Below, one piece after another: positions 44,182-54,057 of a DNA stretch of 64,000 nt. The stretch spans positions 11,449,001 to 11,513,000 of the forward strand of contig NC_134028.1 of the NCBI RefSeq assembly GCF_964204645.1, given 5' to 3'. Position numbers and translations under genes: made by a program. Source of the stretch: Tubulanus polymorphus. Its lineage: Eukaryota; Nemertea; Palaeonemertea; Tubulaniformes; Tubulanidae. The notes under the pieces are model-generated. The model saw only the letters and a list, made by a program, of their open reading frames with translations, was not told the DNA's origin and did not search any database. Every line of letters starts with the position of its first letter. The stretch's first letter is position 1.

Positions 44182-45175
44182 TTGGACGACCAAATCCCTA
44201 TAATATTTCAAGCTCAACGAGACGATCCTAGGTCCTGCGACCTTATAAACTATCTAGTATCTCGCGAGCTTCCTGCCGATGACAGCCTAGCTAGAGAAGT
44301 GATCCTGAGTTCGGAATTTTACTACGTAGACCGGAACGGGTTGTTAAACCGTAAACGGCGGAGCAATCCCTCCGGTATGCAAATATATTTACCAACGTCG
44401 CTAAGGGATTCCATCCTCACCGCGTACCACGATGACGTGACAGGGGGCCACTTTGGTTTTGAAAAAACATATGAGAAAATTAGAGCAAAATACTATTGGC
44501 CTGGAATGTATGAGGACACATTGCATTGGACCAAATCGTGTGTCCCATGTTCTACCCGAAAAACACCAAAACACGAAAAGATAGCACTGCAGATACCAAT
44601 ACCTGCTGTTGCAGCGCCTTTTGACAGAATTGCTATCGACTGCGTGGGCCCAATACATCGCTCAAAGAGAGGGAATCAATATATCGTCGTTATTACTGAC
44701 TATTTAACTAGATGGGCAGAAGCGTTTCCCACGAAATCAATAACTGCGCCAGTCATCGGCCGCATACTTTTTGACGAAATTTTCTGTCGTCATGGTGCAG
44801 CCGGCACAATCCTTAGTGACCGAGGTCAAAATTTCCTATCTTCCCTAGTCAGAGAACTGTGTGAGCTTTGTGGGACCAATCAGGCGCGTACGTCATCCTA
44901 TCATCCGTGTACTGATGGCCTCACGGAGAAATACAACGGGACTCTGGTCCAAGGCTTAAGTATGTTTTGTAACTCTGAACAAACTGACTGGGATGAGTTT
45001 ATTCCTGCTATGCTCCACGCATACCGAACCTCAGTTGTCAAAAGCACGGCTTATACGCCGTTCTATCTGATGCATGGACGAGAAGCTCGCATGCCAATTG
45101 ACGTAATGCTATTGCCACCCGAACACGAATTTCAGTCGTCGAATGAATACATCAACGACGTATTTTCAAACTAAC
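44182..45175 (+). CDS. Ty3/gypsy integrase
   Basis: 330 residues, open. An HHCC zinc-binding domain is formed by H83, H90, C120 and C123, with YYWPGM between. The rve core has D153 (AIDCVGPI), D213 (LSDRGQNF) and E249 (DGLTEKYN), giving D,D(35)E. All catalytic residues are present. The frame stops at 45175; coding similarity carries on in the next frame at LTEARKWAKLNLEKTQ, so a single frameshift separates it from the C-terminal domain. It inserts element cDNA into the genome. Only the upstream part is abnormal (see protease fragment). Confidence 0.9.
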
Positions 45176-45752
45176 GGAGGCACGTAAATGGGCCAAACTA
45201 AACCTAGAGAAAACCCAACAAAAGACAAAACAACAATACGATAATCGATTTAAGGCCACCGAACCACCGTACGCGGAGGGTGACTTAGTTTGGCTCCATA
45301 ATTCTAGAAACATCAAGGGCCTCACTAAGAAACTCCTACACCCGTATCATGGCCCGTACATTGTCACCAAAAAGGTATCACCTGTCAACTACATACTAAA
45401 AACTCAGGCAGGAAGAGTATTGCGGGCCCCAGTCCATGCAAACAGACTCAAGACCTATATCCACCCAAAAGACAGACCCCTAGACCGGTCAGACGACGAC
45501 GTGGAGCAAACAAATCAGATCGGTGAGGTAGACCAGACCTTCCCCGACAACGCCCAGACTGATCACAGTGAAAAGGACGAAACTTATTCCGTAGAGTGTT
45601 TGTTAAAATCGCGGAAGCGAAAAAATAAACGGCAGTATTTGGTCAAGTGGGTCGGTGACTATCCACCGTCCTGGGAGCCAGCCAGCAATATACTCGACAA
45701 ACGGCTGATAGAATCACTTAGACTGTCAAAAATTAAGAAAAGAAAACGCTAA
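45170..45752 (+). CDS. Integrase C-terminal domain with chromodomain
   Basis: GDLVWLHNS and KKLLHPYHGPYIVTKK give the GPY/F module (about 45283-45375). VLRAPVHANRLKTYIHP follows, then an acidic linker. At 45590-45720 is the chromodomain: VECLLKSRKR, QYLVKWVGDYPPSWEP and NILDKRLI, with the aromatic and W-EP positions kept. Chromodomains steer integration to modified histones. Joined to the integrase by one frameshift. Confidence 0.85.
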
Positions 45753-46009
45753 TCAGCTAAAAAAAATAACCCATCGGTTAACTAAGTACGCGCAATATCC
45801 GACGTTGTACCCCATATCCCCTTATTACTCGTATATGTATACACAATTATTTCATTTATTATCACTGGACGATAGGAATCGCTAACTCGTACTCATGCAT
45901 GCTATCTATTGATTACAGAGAGATGAAAGTTTATTGAACGGGCTACATGAAAGAGAATGTGTTTTTTTCTAGATCCACGAATTAACTATAACCGTTCAAA
46001 ATCTATTTC

Positions 46010-46011
46010 AG
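46010..46011 (+). promoter_or_regulatory. Candidate env splice acceptor
   Basis: AATCTATTTCAG before the envelope ATG at 46040. Gypsy-type env genes are usually expressed from a spliced RNA; the donor is not identified. Confidence 0.35.
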
Positions 46012-46039
46012 GCACAGAATATCTACACAGTTATACACG

Positions 46040-48559
46040 ATGATCGACGCGGTAGTCTTATCAGTTTTTATTAACCTTTTTATTTTGCTCAATCGAGTAG
46101 ATGGTGAAATCGGCAACGAAAAAGTTATTTTGAGGAAAAATTACGGCATCCTTTTCTCTTTCCAAAGCCAAATTGATAATGCGGGTTCATATTGGAGCCA
46201 CACGTACTCACTACCTTGGATTAAGTATCCGATCCCCTCTTTTAAACCACCGGTCTGTCCGCCAAATGCTGACGACGTATGTCACCAACTACTCGAGTGT
46301 GCACACTTACTAACACAGCAACGCAATCGGTCAGCGTCACAGTTTCAATCGGTGTCAAACGAAATCAAGCTTTTGATGCCCAGAAAATTATCTGTGTCCC
46401 CCCGCTCTAAGCGGGGCCTATTAAATTTTGTGGGTAGCATATCCAAAAGCTTGTTTGGAACGGCCACCGAGGACGAAGTAAACGAGATACGGGGCCACGT
46501 GCAGAAGCTCGAAAATTTTGCCAAATTGACGCAGAATGAACTCATTCGACAAGGAAACGAAATGTCGTCATTTATGAAATTAACTTCTGCTCGCTTCAAA
46601 AACGCCATGACAGCCATTGGAAATAACCATAACTTAATATCAAATCTGCAGACCAATCTTGTAAAGCTGTCACAGTTATCTTCGCGTAACTCGGCACGAA
46701 TTTCAGATCTTAGCACCTCAGTCTCCGTTATCAGCAATTTCATTCAGTATTTTGCAGCCTATCAGGAAGCAGCCATGCAAATTGAACTCGAGGCACGCAA
46801 TTGGCTATCAGGTGTCCAAACCCTGGTTGACGGCTATTTGCCGATGAGTTTAGTCCCTAGCAAAATTATAGCCCATACAATTGGGTCGATCCGTGATATG
46901 CTATCCCAAGATTACCCAGGTTTTTCTATATCGTATTCGGACCCTGGTCACTATTATCAGGTTCGGGACATTCTGTACACCAGGACAGACAGAGCTATTT
47001 ATATTACAGTCAAATTTCCAATTTCCAAAATTAGCACCAAATTTAATATATATTCAATATCGGCTATTCCGGTACCAGTCAATGCCTCATCAGATAACTG
47101 CACTTTAATAAAGGACATACCGGCATACATAGGTGTAACTAATTCGGGCGACTTTTATACTGAACTCGACACGGGCGATTATGCCACGTGTGAAGGTAAA
47201 GGGGTGAAAACCTGTCCGACAGCTAGGTCCATGAGGTCGCGTTCTGTATCTAGTTGCGCCAGCGCACTTTTTTTCAATGATCATAACAACATCATGCGTC
47301 GTTGTGATATTAGGTATCAAGAATCCGGGCTCTATGAGGGCGCCCTAGACTTAGGATCTGGAACATACTTAGCAAGCGGCAGGGACTCGTCGTGGTCCAT
47401 GACCTGCCCTGGTAAGCCTGTAAAAGCTATAACTGCATGCACAATGTGCCTGATAAAACTACCGTGCGGTTGCGGAATAACATCATCAAAATTCAAAATC
47501 CCCGCAAAAATCACAAATTGTCACAAAAATGATATGTCACCGGTATATTCACACCCAATCAATCTACCAGTTATTTTGGCGTTTTTCAAGCATCTTGATT
47601 TTAATAAGAGGCAACAAATTTTGGATACGGAAAGTCACTCGTCTCAAATTCACCAAGTGACTCTACCGGAGATTAAATTAGTTCGGGATAATTGGAACCA
47701 GGTAGCTCACAATGAGGGACAATTCACCGCTAATTTCAAGAAACTGACAGAAAATGGTCATAAAAATGTAAAACTATTCGCTACTAAGGCGGACGCGCTT
47801 CTATCTGCGAAATGGACAGATACTGATTCATTTATTCCTGGAATAAGTCAGGATCGATTATTGGCGTCAATATCTCTGTTTCTAAGCTTAATTTCACTCG
47901 CATTTTCAACTTATTTAATCATGTTAATGCGGCGAACTCTTTCAACAATAGCTGCAGCCGTTATTACATCGGGTCAACTACCTGCGACCAACGCATTTAA
48001 ACTAGTCTCAAATAAGCACCCGCTACATTTTGGACCACCTGCTAGCGAGGACGACTCAGTTCATAGTGCGTCACTCCTAGAAAATATATTGTCAACCGTT
48101 CAGGACGAAAAACAGATTTTTATTGGTCTATTTATCTTAATTTGCATCTCACATGTGTTAGTTGTGGTTGCGCATCTTCTGTTAAAAAGATTTTACCAGA
48201 GGCAATTTGGTTGTAAATTAGTATTATGTTTATCAGCACTAGACGATTGCATGAACATCGATCTGCTGACGCTGCCCAATTGCCCACATTCATATTGCAT
48301 GAATCAGCACCCGACTGGCCTTGCCGTGAATGTAAAACGGGGATGGATACCTAGCCTCATCATAAATTGGCGAGAATCGCATCTCATCGCAAAATCTGAT
48401 GGGAACACCAAACCGATTAAGTTGAACACTAATTTTAAACTACCGTGGTTTGCAGCCCGTCGGGTTAGCCGGATTTTAACCAGCGATTTCTCTGTTTTTA
48501 TTTACTTAGCGTTCCCTGACGGCAGAATGATTGCATTACCTGTACTGACGCATGTTTAG
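46040..48559 (+). CDS. Envelope glycoprotein, F-protein-like
   Basis: 839 residues without a break. Signal peptide at about residues 1-22. A furin-type site RSKR at 122-125 is followed by a hydrophobic/Gly-rich segment (GLLNFVGSISKSLFG), the arrangement of baculovirus F and errantivirus envelope proteins. A heptad-rich helical stretch covers about 143-250, and a Cys-rich region about 340-500. Two membrane segments are at about 606-632 and 693-715, and a tail of about 120 residues follows. Several N-x-S/T sites. It lies 290 bp after the integrase stop on the same strand, the usual place for env. Intactness beside a frameshifted integrase is notable. Assignment to the F-like class rests on the cleavage/fusion layout. 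Confidence 0.8.
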   Translation: MIDAVVLSVFINLFILLNRVDGEIGNEKVILRKNYGILFSFQSQIDNAGSYWSHTYSLPWIKYPIPSFKPPVCPPNADDVCHQLLECAHLLTQQRNRSASQFQSVSNEIKLLMPRKLSVSPRSKRGLLNFVGSISKSLFGTATEDEVNEIRGHVQKLENFAKLTQNELIRQGNEMSSFMKLTSARFKNAMTAIGNNHNLISNLQTNLVKLSQLSSRNSARISDLSTSVSVISNFIQYFAAYQEAAMQIELEARNWLSGVQTLVDGYLPMSLVPSKIIAHTIGSIRDMLSQDYPGFSISYSDPGHYYQVRDILYTRTDRAIYITVKFPISKISTKFNIYSISAIPVPVNASSDNCTLIKDIPAYIGVTNSGDFYTELDTGDYATCEGKGVKTCPTARSMRSRSVSSCASALFFNDHNNIMRRCDIRYQESGLYEGALDLGSGTYLASGRDSSWSMTCPGKPVKAITACTMCLIKLPCGCGITSSKFKIPAKITNCHKNDMSPVYSHPINLPVILAFFKHLDFNKRQQILDTESHSSQIHQVTLPEIKLVRDNWNQVAHNEGQFTANFKKLTENGHKNVKLFATKADALLSAKWTDTDSFIPGISQDRLLASISLFLSLISLAFSTYLIMLMRRTLSTIAAAVITSGQLPATNAFKLVSNKHPLHFGPPASEDDSVHSASLLENILSTVQDEKQIFIGLFILICISHVLVVVAHLLLKRFYQRQFGCKLVLCLSALDDCMNIDLLTLPNCPHSYCMNQHPTGLAVNVKRGWIPSLIINWRESHLIAKSDGNTKPIKLNTNFKLPWFAARRVSRILTSDFSVFIYLAFPDGRMIALPVLTHV

Positions 48560-50346
48560 TTTAGATTATTAATGTAACATATGTTAACAGGTATCTTGCA
48601 CATGCTGTTGCAGCCCTGAGTAACAACATTACTTTCCTTACTCGGAAGATTGTTCCTCGAATGATACTGATCGATATGCTAGTTGTTTACCTTTTTACTT
48701 TACTTTACTACTACGTAACTATCGGATTGGATTTTAAACAGAGTTCACGCCTGCCGAACTATGCTTGACCGTGATCCTGGAAGCGGCGACTGCTGGGACA
48801 AGCATGTCTTACAGTAGGGGGTTCGATTCCCCACAGTTTCACGAGTTTCATCAGCATGGATTTGTTAGGGTAGCCCTACTAACTTCGATCTCGAATATTA
48901 GTTATATAAATTGGTCGAGCACTTCACAGAATGCATAAAAATGAGGATAGTAACTTCATTTAACTTAATACTATGACTATGTACGAAAAGAACTAATTTG
49001 TGAAAATACAGTGTTAAACAATGATATTTGTGTCGTATAGTTAAAGTAATGCTCAATTTCACAGATATCGAGAATAGTAAAATTTAAGGAAAATGAATAC
49101 ATATATGCATTGAAAGTATTAAAAAGGCTTAAGAAAATGAATGTGTATATTATACGGCTAAGACGTAGTACGTTTGTGGTAAAAGTATCTAAATGATAAT
49201 AAATCTGTGAGACATAATCGATTAGGTCACTCTAGGAGAGTCTGCTGTAACGAAATGTATCTTGATAATCAACTGACGCGTTTTTGTGTCATCAACTCCG
49301 GTACGTTTGGGTAAAGGCGATAAATTAGTGACGAAAATTTAGTGATTAGATAAATTAAATGTCAAAAAAAAAAAATAAAAAAAAATAAAAAAAACATGTT
49401 TTGCTATATTCAGATTTATTGTGCGTAGAATATTATTGATTCTCTGGATCACTAGCGAGAAAACTTCGAAAACAGCAGAATGCGTAGAATCCACAACTGG
49501 CGAGCGGTGAACAAAATTCGCGGTGAACAGATGCTGGACTATTTCGTATTTCGTCGGTCTAACGATTTCATTTCGACGCTCGTTCGGAATCCGACTAAGA
49601 TACAATATCGAGACACTTCCAACTTATATGGCGGTGAATTACATCGGAAAGCGAAAGGCCAGTACACGTTATGCTCGCTGAAGGCCATGTTTACTTTCAA
49701 TCATTGAACGGTTTGCCGGTATTTTAAAACGAAATTTTAAAACGAAACATTGCCTTGCTGCAGAAGACGATTAGCGAACGCCTAACCACTTGGTGTACTT
49801 ACGTCAGATAAACCGAAGCATGCGCCTATAATTAATCGTCAACATATGCAGAAGCGCAGAACAAATTATTAGTATATATATAAATATATAAACAGTGCGT
49901 TACGTTATGGTCGGAGGAATCTCGCACGAGGTGTTTATCTATCCGCTTATCGCGTGAGGTATCAGTGATGCAAGTAATTTATTGTGGCACCATCCGCAGC
50001 AAACTGTGAGTGTAATTCTGGCTCTTCCATAATCTCGCGGGTGATTCGAAAAGAACTGCGTTCAGCGTCAATGAAGTGAACAGTTAGACCATTCGTTTCG
50101 AGTCAATACCAGGTACAATTATGGACTGACTGCGTTTTGCGATCACCGGATATGCGGTTGCAAGGATTAATTTTTTTCTTGTATAGTGATCCAGGGGATT
50201 GAGATTTATTGTTTACTATTTACATATGAGATTTATTATTCACTATTTACATACTGCCGACTGTCTACATATTATCTACTATTTACATTTTGCTATTAAT
50301 CTTGCTATACTATCAATTAATTGTTCATCTGCTATGTGCATCTATA
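48560..50346. other. Non-coding region after env, possible LTR
   Basis: Starts with TGTAACATATGTTAACA (48573-48589), a TG..CA imperfect palindrome such as begins an LTR. A TATATATATAAATATATAAA promoter-like box is at about 49874-49893. TGGCACCATCCGCAGC at 49985-50000 looks like a primer-binding site. A tRNA-like T-arm (GGGGGTTCGATTCCCC) lies at 48820-48835. No second copy for comparison, so the LTR cannot be proved. Confidence 0.35.
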
Positions 50347-50537
50347 TATATGCATTATGATTTCATTTTAACGATTCGGGGTCGAATCCTTGGAAGGTGG
50401 GGCAACTGATATATAGCCCATGTATATGTTGTGTGTATTTACATCATTTCATTCCATGATCCATCTTCATTTCACCTCCTCATTCATTTCATGTAGAGAG
50501 TTGAACCGTCGGTCAGTTTACCGTATCGGGTAAGGAA
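50347..50537. repeat. 191-bp perfect inverted repeat, right copy
   Basis: Exact complement of 43923-44113. Its inner edge runs into the rearranged RT polyprotein frame. Confidence 0.9.
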
Positions 50538-50549
50538 AAGGGTAAACAA

Positions 50550-52628
50550 TTGGACCTGCCCACAAGTCGCAATGTCCATTCAGCCAATGGCTCGCCGATT
50601 AAAATGTTAGGGAAAATAAGTTTCAGTCTGGATATTGGTAACATAGGCTTTCCGATTGACGCTCACGTAGCTTCAGGGTTGGCCTATGATGTCATCTTAG
50701 GTATGGATTTTCTTACATCCCACAACGCTATATTGGACCTGGGGGTCGGAACCATTCAATTTCCAGGGAGTAGACCACTATCATTGCAGAGACAGTTCGA
50801 CCTAGTTAGTGACACTAAAATTTGCATTCAAGAGACGACAGTCGTCCCGCCATTCACTGAGATAGTTATCCCTGCTAAAGTCGTCGACAGAATTAGAGAT
50901 GACACGGAGTGCTACATAGACCCAAGTACACAATTACAAAAGTCGAACTTAATCGGGGCTAAAATAATCGCCTTAGTAAAGAACCAAACTGTCCCTTTTC
51001 GAATCTGTAACCCTACGGTCAATCCTATACAGCTGTTCCAGGGTACAACGCTGGGGCACCTGTCGACTGAGTCGTTCGAAGTTCACTCAACCCTGGAAGA
51101 AACTGACACCCCGCCAGTCAGCCAGGAAAGATGCAATATGTGCCACATAAGTACTAGAAACGGTAAGCCAAACCTAGACCCACCAAACGTGGACTTGAGC
51201 GACGCCAAGCTGACGAAAGGCGAGCAACAGACACTGACAAACCTACTTAGCGAATATCGCGACGTTTTCGCGAATGACGACAGTGAGTTAGGCCACACTT
51301 CATTAATCAAACACCATATTGACGTTCAGGGTCACCCACCGATTCGACAAAGAGCCTACCGTAGAACCCCAGAAATGAGGAAAATAGAAGAAGATGAGGT
51401 TGACAAAATGGTCAAGGCAGATATCATACGCGAATCAAACTCCCCCTGGAGTAGCCCGGTCGTCTTGGTGAAAAAGAAAAACGGCCAAACACGATTCTGC
51501 GTTGACTACCGTAAAGTAAATTCCATCACACGCAAAGATTCATTCCCAATGCCAAGGTGCGACGATATTCTCGATAGCCTCGGTGCGACACAACCAAAAT
51601 ATTTCTCGTCTCTTGATTTAAGATCAGGATATTGGCAAGTGGAAGTTGACGAGGAATCCAAGCCGATTACCGCCTTTGCTTGTAGCAGGGGCCTATTCGA
51701 ATTCAATCGTCTTCCATTTGGCTTGTGCAATAGTCCAGGCACCTTTGAGAGATTGATGGAGAATGTGCTCCGAGGCCTAAGCTGGAAAATCGGTTTAATA
51801 TATCTAGACGATGTCGTCGTCTTTTCACGAACTTTTGAGGAACATTTAATTCACCTTGAACAGATTTTTATGAGATTTCGAGATGCGGGCCTTACGTTAA
51901 AACCCGATAAATGTCATTTTGCTCTCGACAGCGTTTTGTATTTGGGCCATATTATCAGTGGTGAAGGCATCAAGCCTGACCCAGAGAAATGTCGAGCAAT
52001 AAACGAGTACCCAGTCCCCACAACATTGAAAGACGTTAGAGCCTTTGTCGGTCTAGCGACATACTATCGTCGGTTTATTGAAAAATTTAGCGAAATATGT
52101 AGTCCACTTTACGCACTCACCAGAAAAAATGCTAAGTTCGAGTGGAACGGGGACTGCGAACGAGCATTCCAAGAGCTCAAAGTCAGGCTAACGAGTCCTC
52201 CAGTCCTAGCCTTTCCGGACTTTAACCAACCTTTCGAGCTGCACACTGATGCAAGCGCGACCGCGATCGGTCTGGTTCTGTGTCAACGTATTGACGGCAA
52301 CGAACGCGTGATTGCCTACGGTGGACGAAATTTTCTACCCCGCGAAAAGAACTGGGATACGACGCAACGCGAAATGGCCGCAATTATGGAGGGGATTAAG
52401 AAATTTAAACCATACCTCCATGGGCGCCGATTCAGAGTCGTAACCGACCACAACGTCCTAAGGTGGCTCATGACACTGAAGGAACCCCAGGGTCGCTTAT
52501 GTCGTTGGGCCTTAGCTCTTCAAGAATACGACATGGAGATAGTCCACAGAGCTGGCCGCGTACACTGCAATGCCGATGCCCTGTCTAGACGACAATATGT
52601 AAATACACACAACATATACATGGGCTAA
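50550..52628 (+). CDS. Ty3/gypsy protease (C-terminal part), RT and RNase H
   Basis: 692 codons, open; the frame extends back into the inverted repeat, and 50550 is a TTG codon rather than a proven start. Protease: only the part after the active site, ending in ILGMDFLTSHNAILD. RT: FCVDYRKVNSIT, FSSLDLRSGYWQV, LPFGLCNSPGTFERLM and catalytic YLDDVVVF near 51800. RNase H: LHTDASATAIG, YGGRNF, TQREMAAI and VVTDHNVLRWL, ending in NADALSRRQ. No integrase follows. The last 11 codons come from the 31-bp string shared with the inverted repeats. Confidence 0.9.
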   Translation: MDLPTSRNVHSANGSPIKMLGKISFSLDIGNIGFPIDAHVASGLAYDVILGMDFLTSHNAILDLGVGTIQFPGSRPLSLQRQFDLVSDTKICIQETTVVPPFTEIVIPAKVVDRIRDDTECYIDPSTQLQKSNLIGAKIIALVKNQTVPFRICNPTVNPIQLFQGTTLGHLSTESFEVHSTLEETDTPPVSQERCNMCHISTRNGKPNLDPPNVDLSDAKLTKGEQQTLTNLLSEYRDVFANDDSELGHTSLIKHHIDVQGHPPIRQRAYRRTPEMRKIEEDEVDKMVKADIIRESNSPWSSPVVLVKKKNGQTRFCVDYRKVNSITRKDSFPMPRCDDILDSLGATQPKYFSSLDLRSGYWQVEVDEESKPITAFACSRGLFEFNRLPFGLCNSPGTFERLMENVLRGLSWKIGLIYLDDVVVFSRTFEEHLIHLEQIFMRFRDAGLTLKPDKCHFALDSVLYLGHIISGEGIKPDPEKCRAINEYPVPTTLKDVRAFVGLATYYRRFIEKFSEICSPLYALTRKNAKFEWNGDCERAFQELKVRLTSPPVLAFPDFNQPFELHTDASATAIGLVLCQRIDGNERVIAYGGRNFLPREKNWDTTQREMAAIMEGIKKFKPYLHGRRFRVVTDHNVLRWLMTLKEPQGRLCRWALALQEYDMEIVHRAGRVHCNADALSRRQYVNTHNIYMG
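52597..52627. repeat. 31-bp direct repeat at RNase H end
   Basis: Identical to 44016-44046 and, inverted, to part of 50347-50537. Marks the right limit of the retroelement block; sequence after it is unrelated. Confidence 0.85.
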
Positions 52629-53439
52629 AATATGCATATGCATATTAACGACAAAATTCCGGATTGTGTCATATCACTTTATTTTCCAATGTATCGCATT
52701 TAATTACATACAAGACTTTTCACACAGAATAATCTATTTGCTGATATTTGAAAGAGCATCACCTCAATTTTGTATGCAATTACAAGCATTCAGAGCATTA
52801 GTTGAAATAATCCTCAATCTTTCAAAATGTATAGATGTAGCCAACATATTTTAAGTAAAATGTTATACTCTACTTAACATACATACAGTACATACAAAGC
52901 TTAATTAACATAACCACACATGGACTGTGAAGATCAACTAGATAAAGGGTAATTACAAAAAAATTAGTTAAGTCACAAGTCACTCACTAATTAGTGTTTC
53001 TCAATTTTAAACAGCCTAATTAAGTATATGGTAAACATACATATGCATCAACAAACCAATATCAAGATGGCAGAATAAGACTATGAAGAATAAATCATTG
53101 CTATTATGTACAATATATGATGCAATAATTACCTGAGAAATATAATCACCAATGAAGTCATGCAACACAAAAATATGAAAAGCATACAACACAGAAATGT
53201 ATCAGATCATCACTACAGTTTTTATGACATTGAATGAACTATCATTGACAACAACTCAGCCTTAGTAGCATTGGTATTGAAAATATCTTACTAATTGACT
53301 ATCGGCTGTGTAAATAGAAGGTCCATCAAAATACCTATTTGTAAAATTTAACAACTTGAGTGTTATACTAAGTTGACCAGCTCTGAGTAAGGCGGACGCA
53401 ACTGTACACATGTGGATAAAGAGTATAATCTGGTAACAG
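52628..53439. other. No gene recognised
   Basis: AT-rich, short frames only. Confidence 0.5.
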
Positions 53440-54056
53440 GTAAAAATCCCTCCTAGGTAAAAAAAAACCCAAAATCCCCCCAAATTTGATTTCACAGCAA
53501 AACTCAATGAAATACTTCAATATTCTTTAGTTGAAAAATTTAAATAGTTTTGCAAAAATTACCAATTTTCCCTGGTGTTTTTCACATTCACCTCGGATAA
53601 TCTGTGACTTTTACCGGTGCAGTAGAAATCCCCAATTCTTCAAAGTAGGTAAAAATGTAGGTATTTCATATTTTTGATACACATATCCAATTTATTATAG
53701 TGGAACATCATAAGGATATCATGCACATACAAACTATTGCATATACTATTTGAATGAAAACATACTACAAATTAGAAATTATTAATACTAAATTAGTACT
53801 CAAAAGTTAGCACACAGCTTAATGAAAGGGATCATAGCACTTTTCAAATATATTACACTAGCTTGAAACTAAAATATCTAGAATTAAAAGTTCACTAGTG
53901 CTTATAATTCATGGGCATTGCGAGGCTCAAATATACCACATTGTCAACTAGAGTTCACAGTTCAAAAATATTCCTGTTCGAATTTTAAGATATTACAAAT
54001 AATTTTTTATTATTCAGCTAGTTACAGCATAGTTACATACATTGGATGAAGTACAT
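53440..54056. mobile_element. GGTAAAAATCCC repeat, copy 1 left half
   Basis: GGTAAAAATCCC-type ends with TAGAAATCCCCAATTCTTCA and a body (AAGGATATCATGC, TTTCAAATATATTACACTA) shared with 57040-57440 and 59185-59430. Its right half resumes at 56216-56470 beyond an inserted element. Confidence 0.65.
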
Positions 54057-54057
54057 T

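Noticed and set aside
48820..50000. Firm call of LTR and primer-binding site for the gypsy element
   Set aside because: Only one copy of the candidate LTR is in view, so the ends cannot be verified; kept as a low-confidence note.
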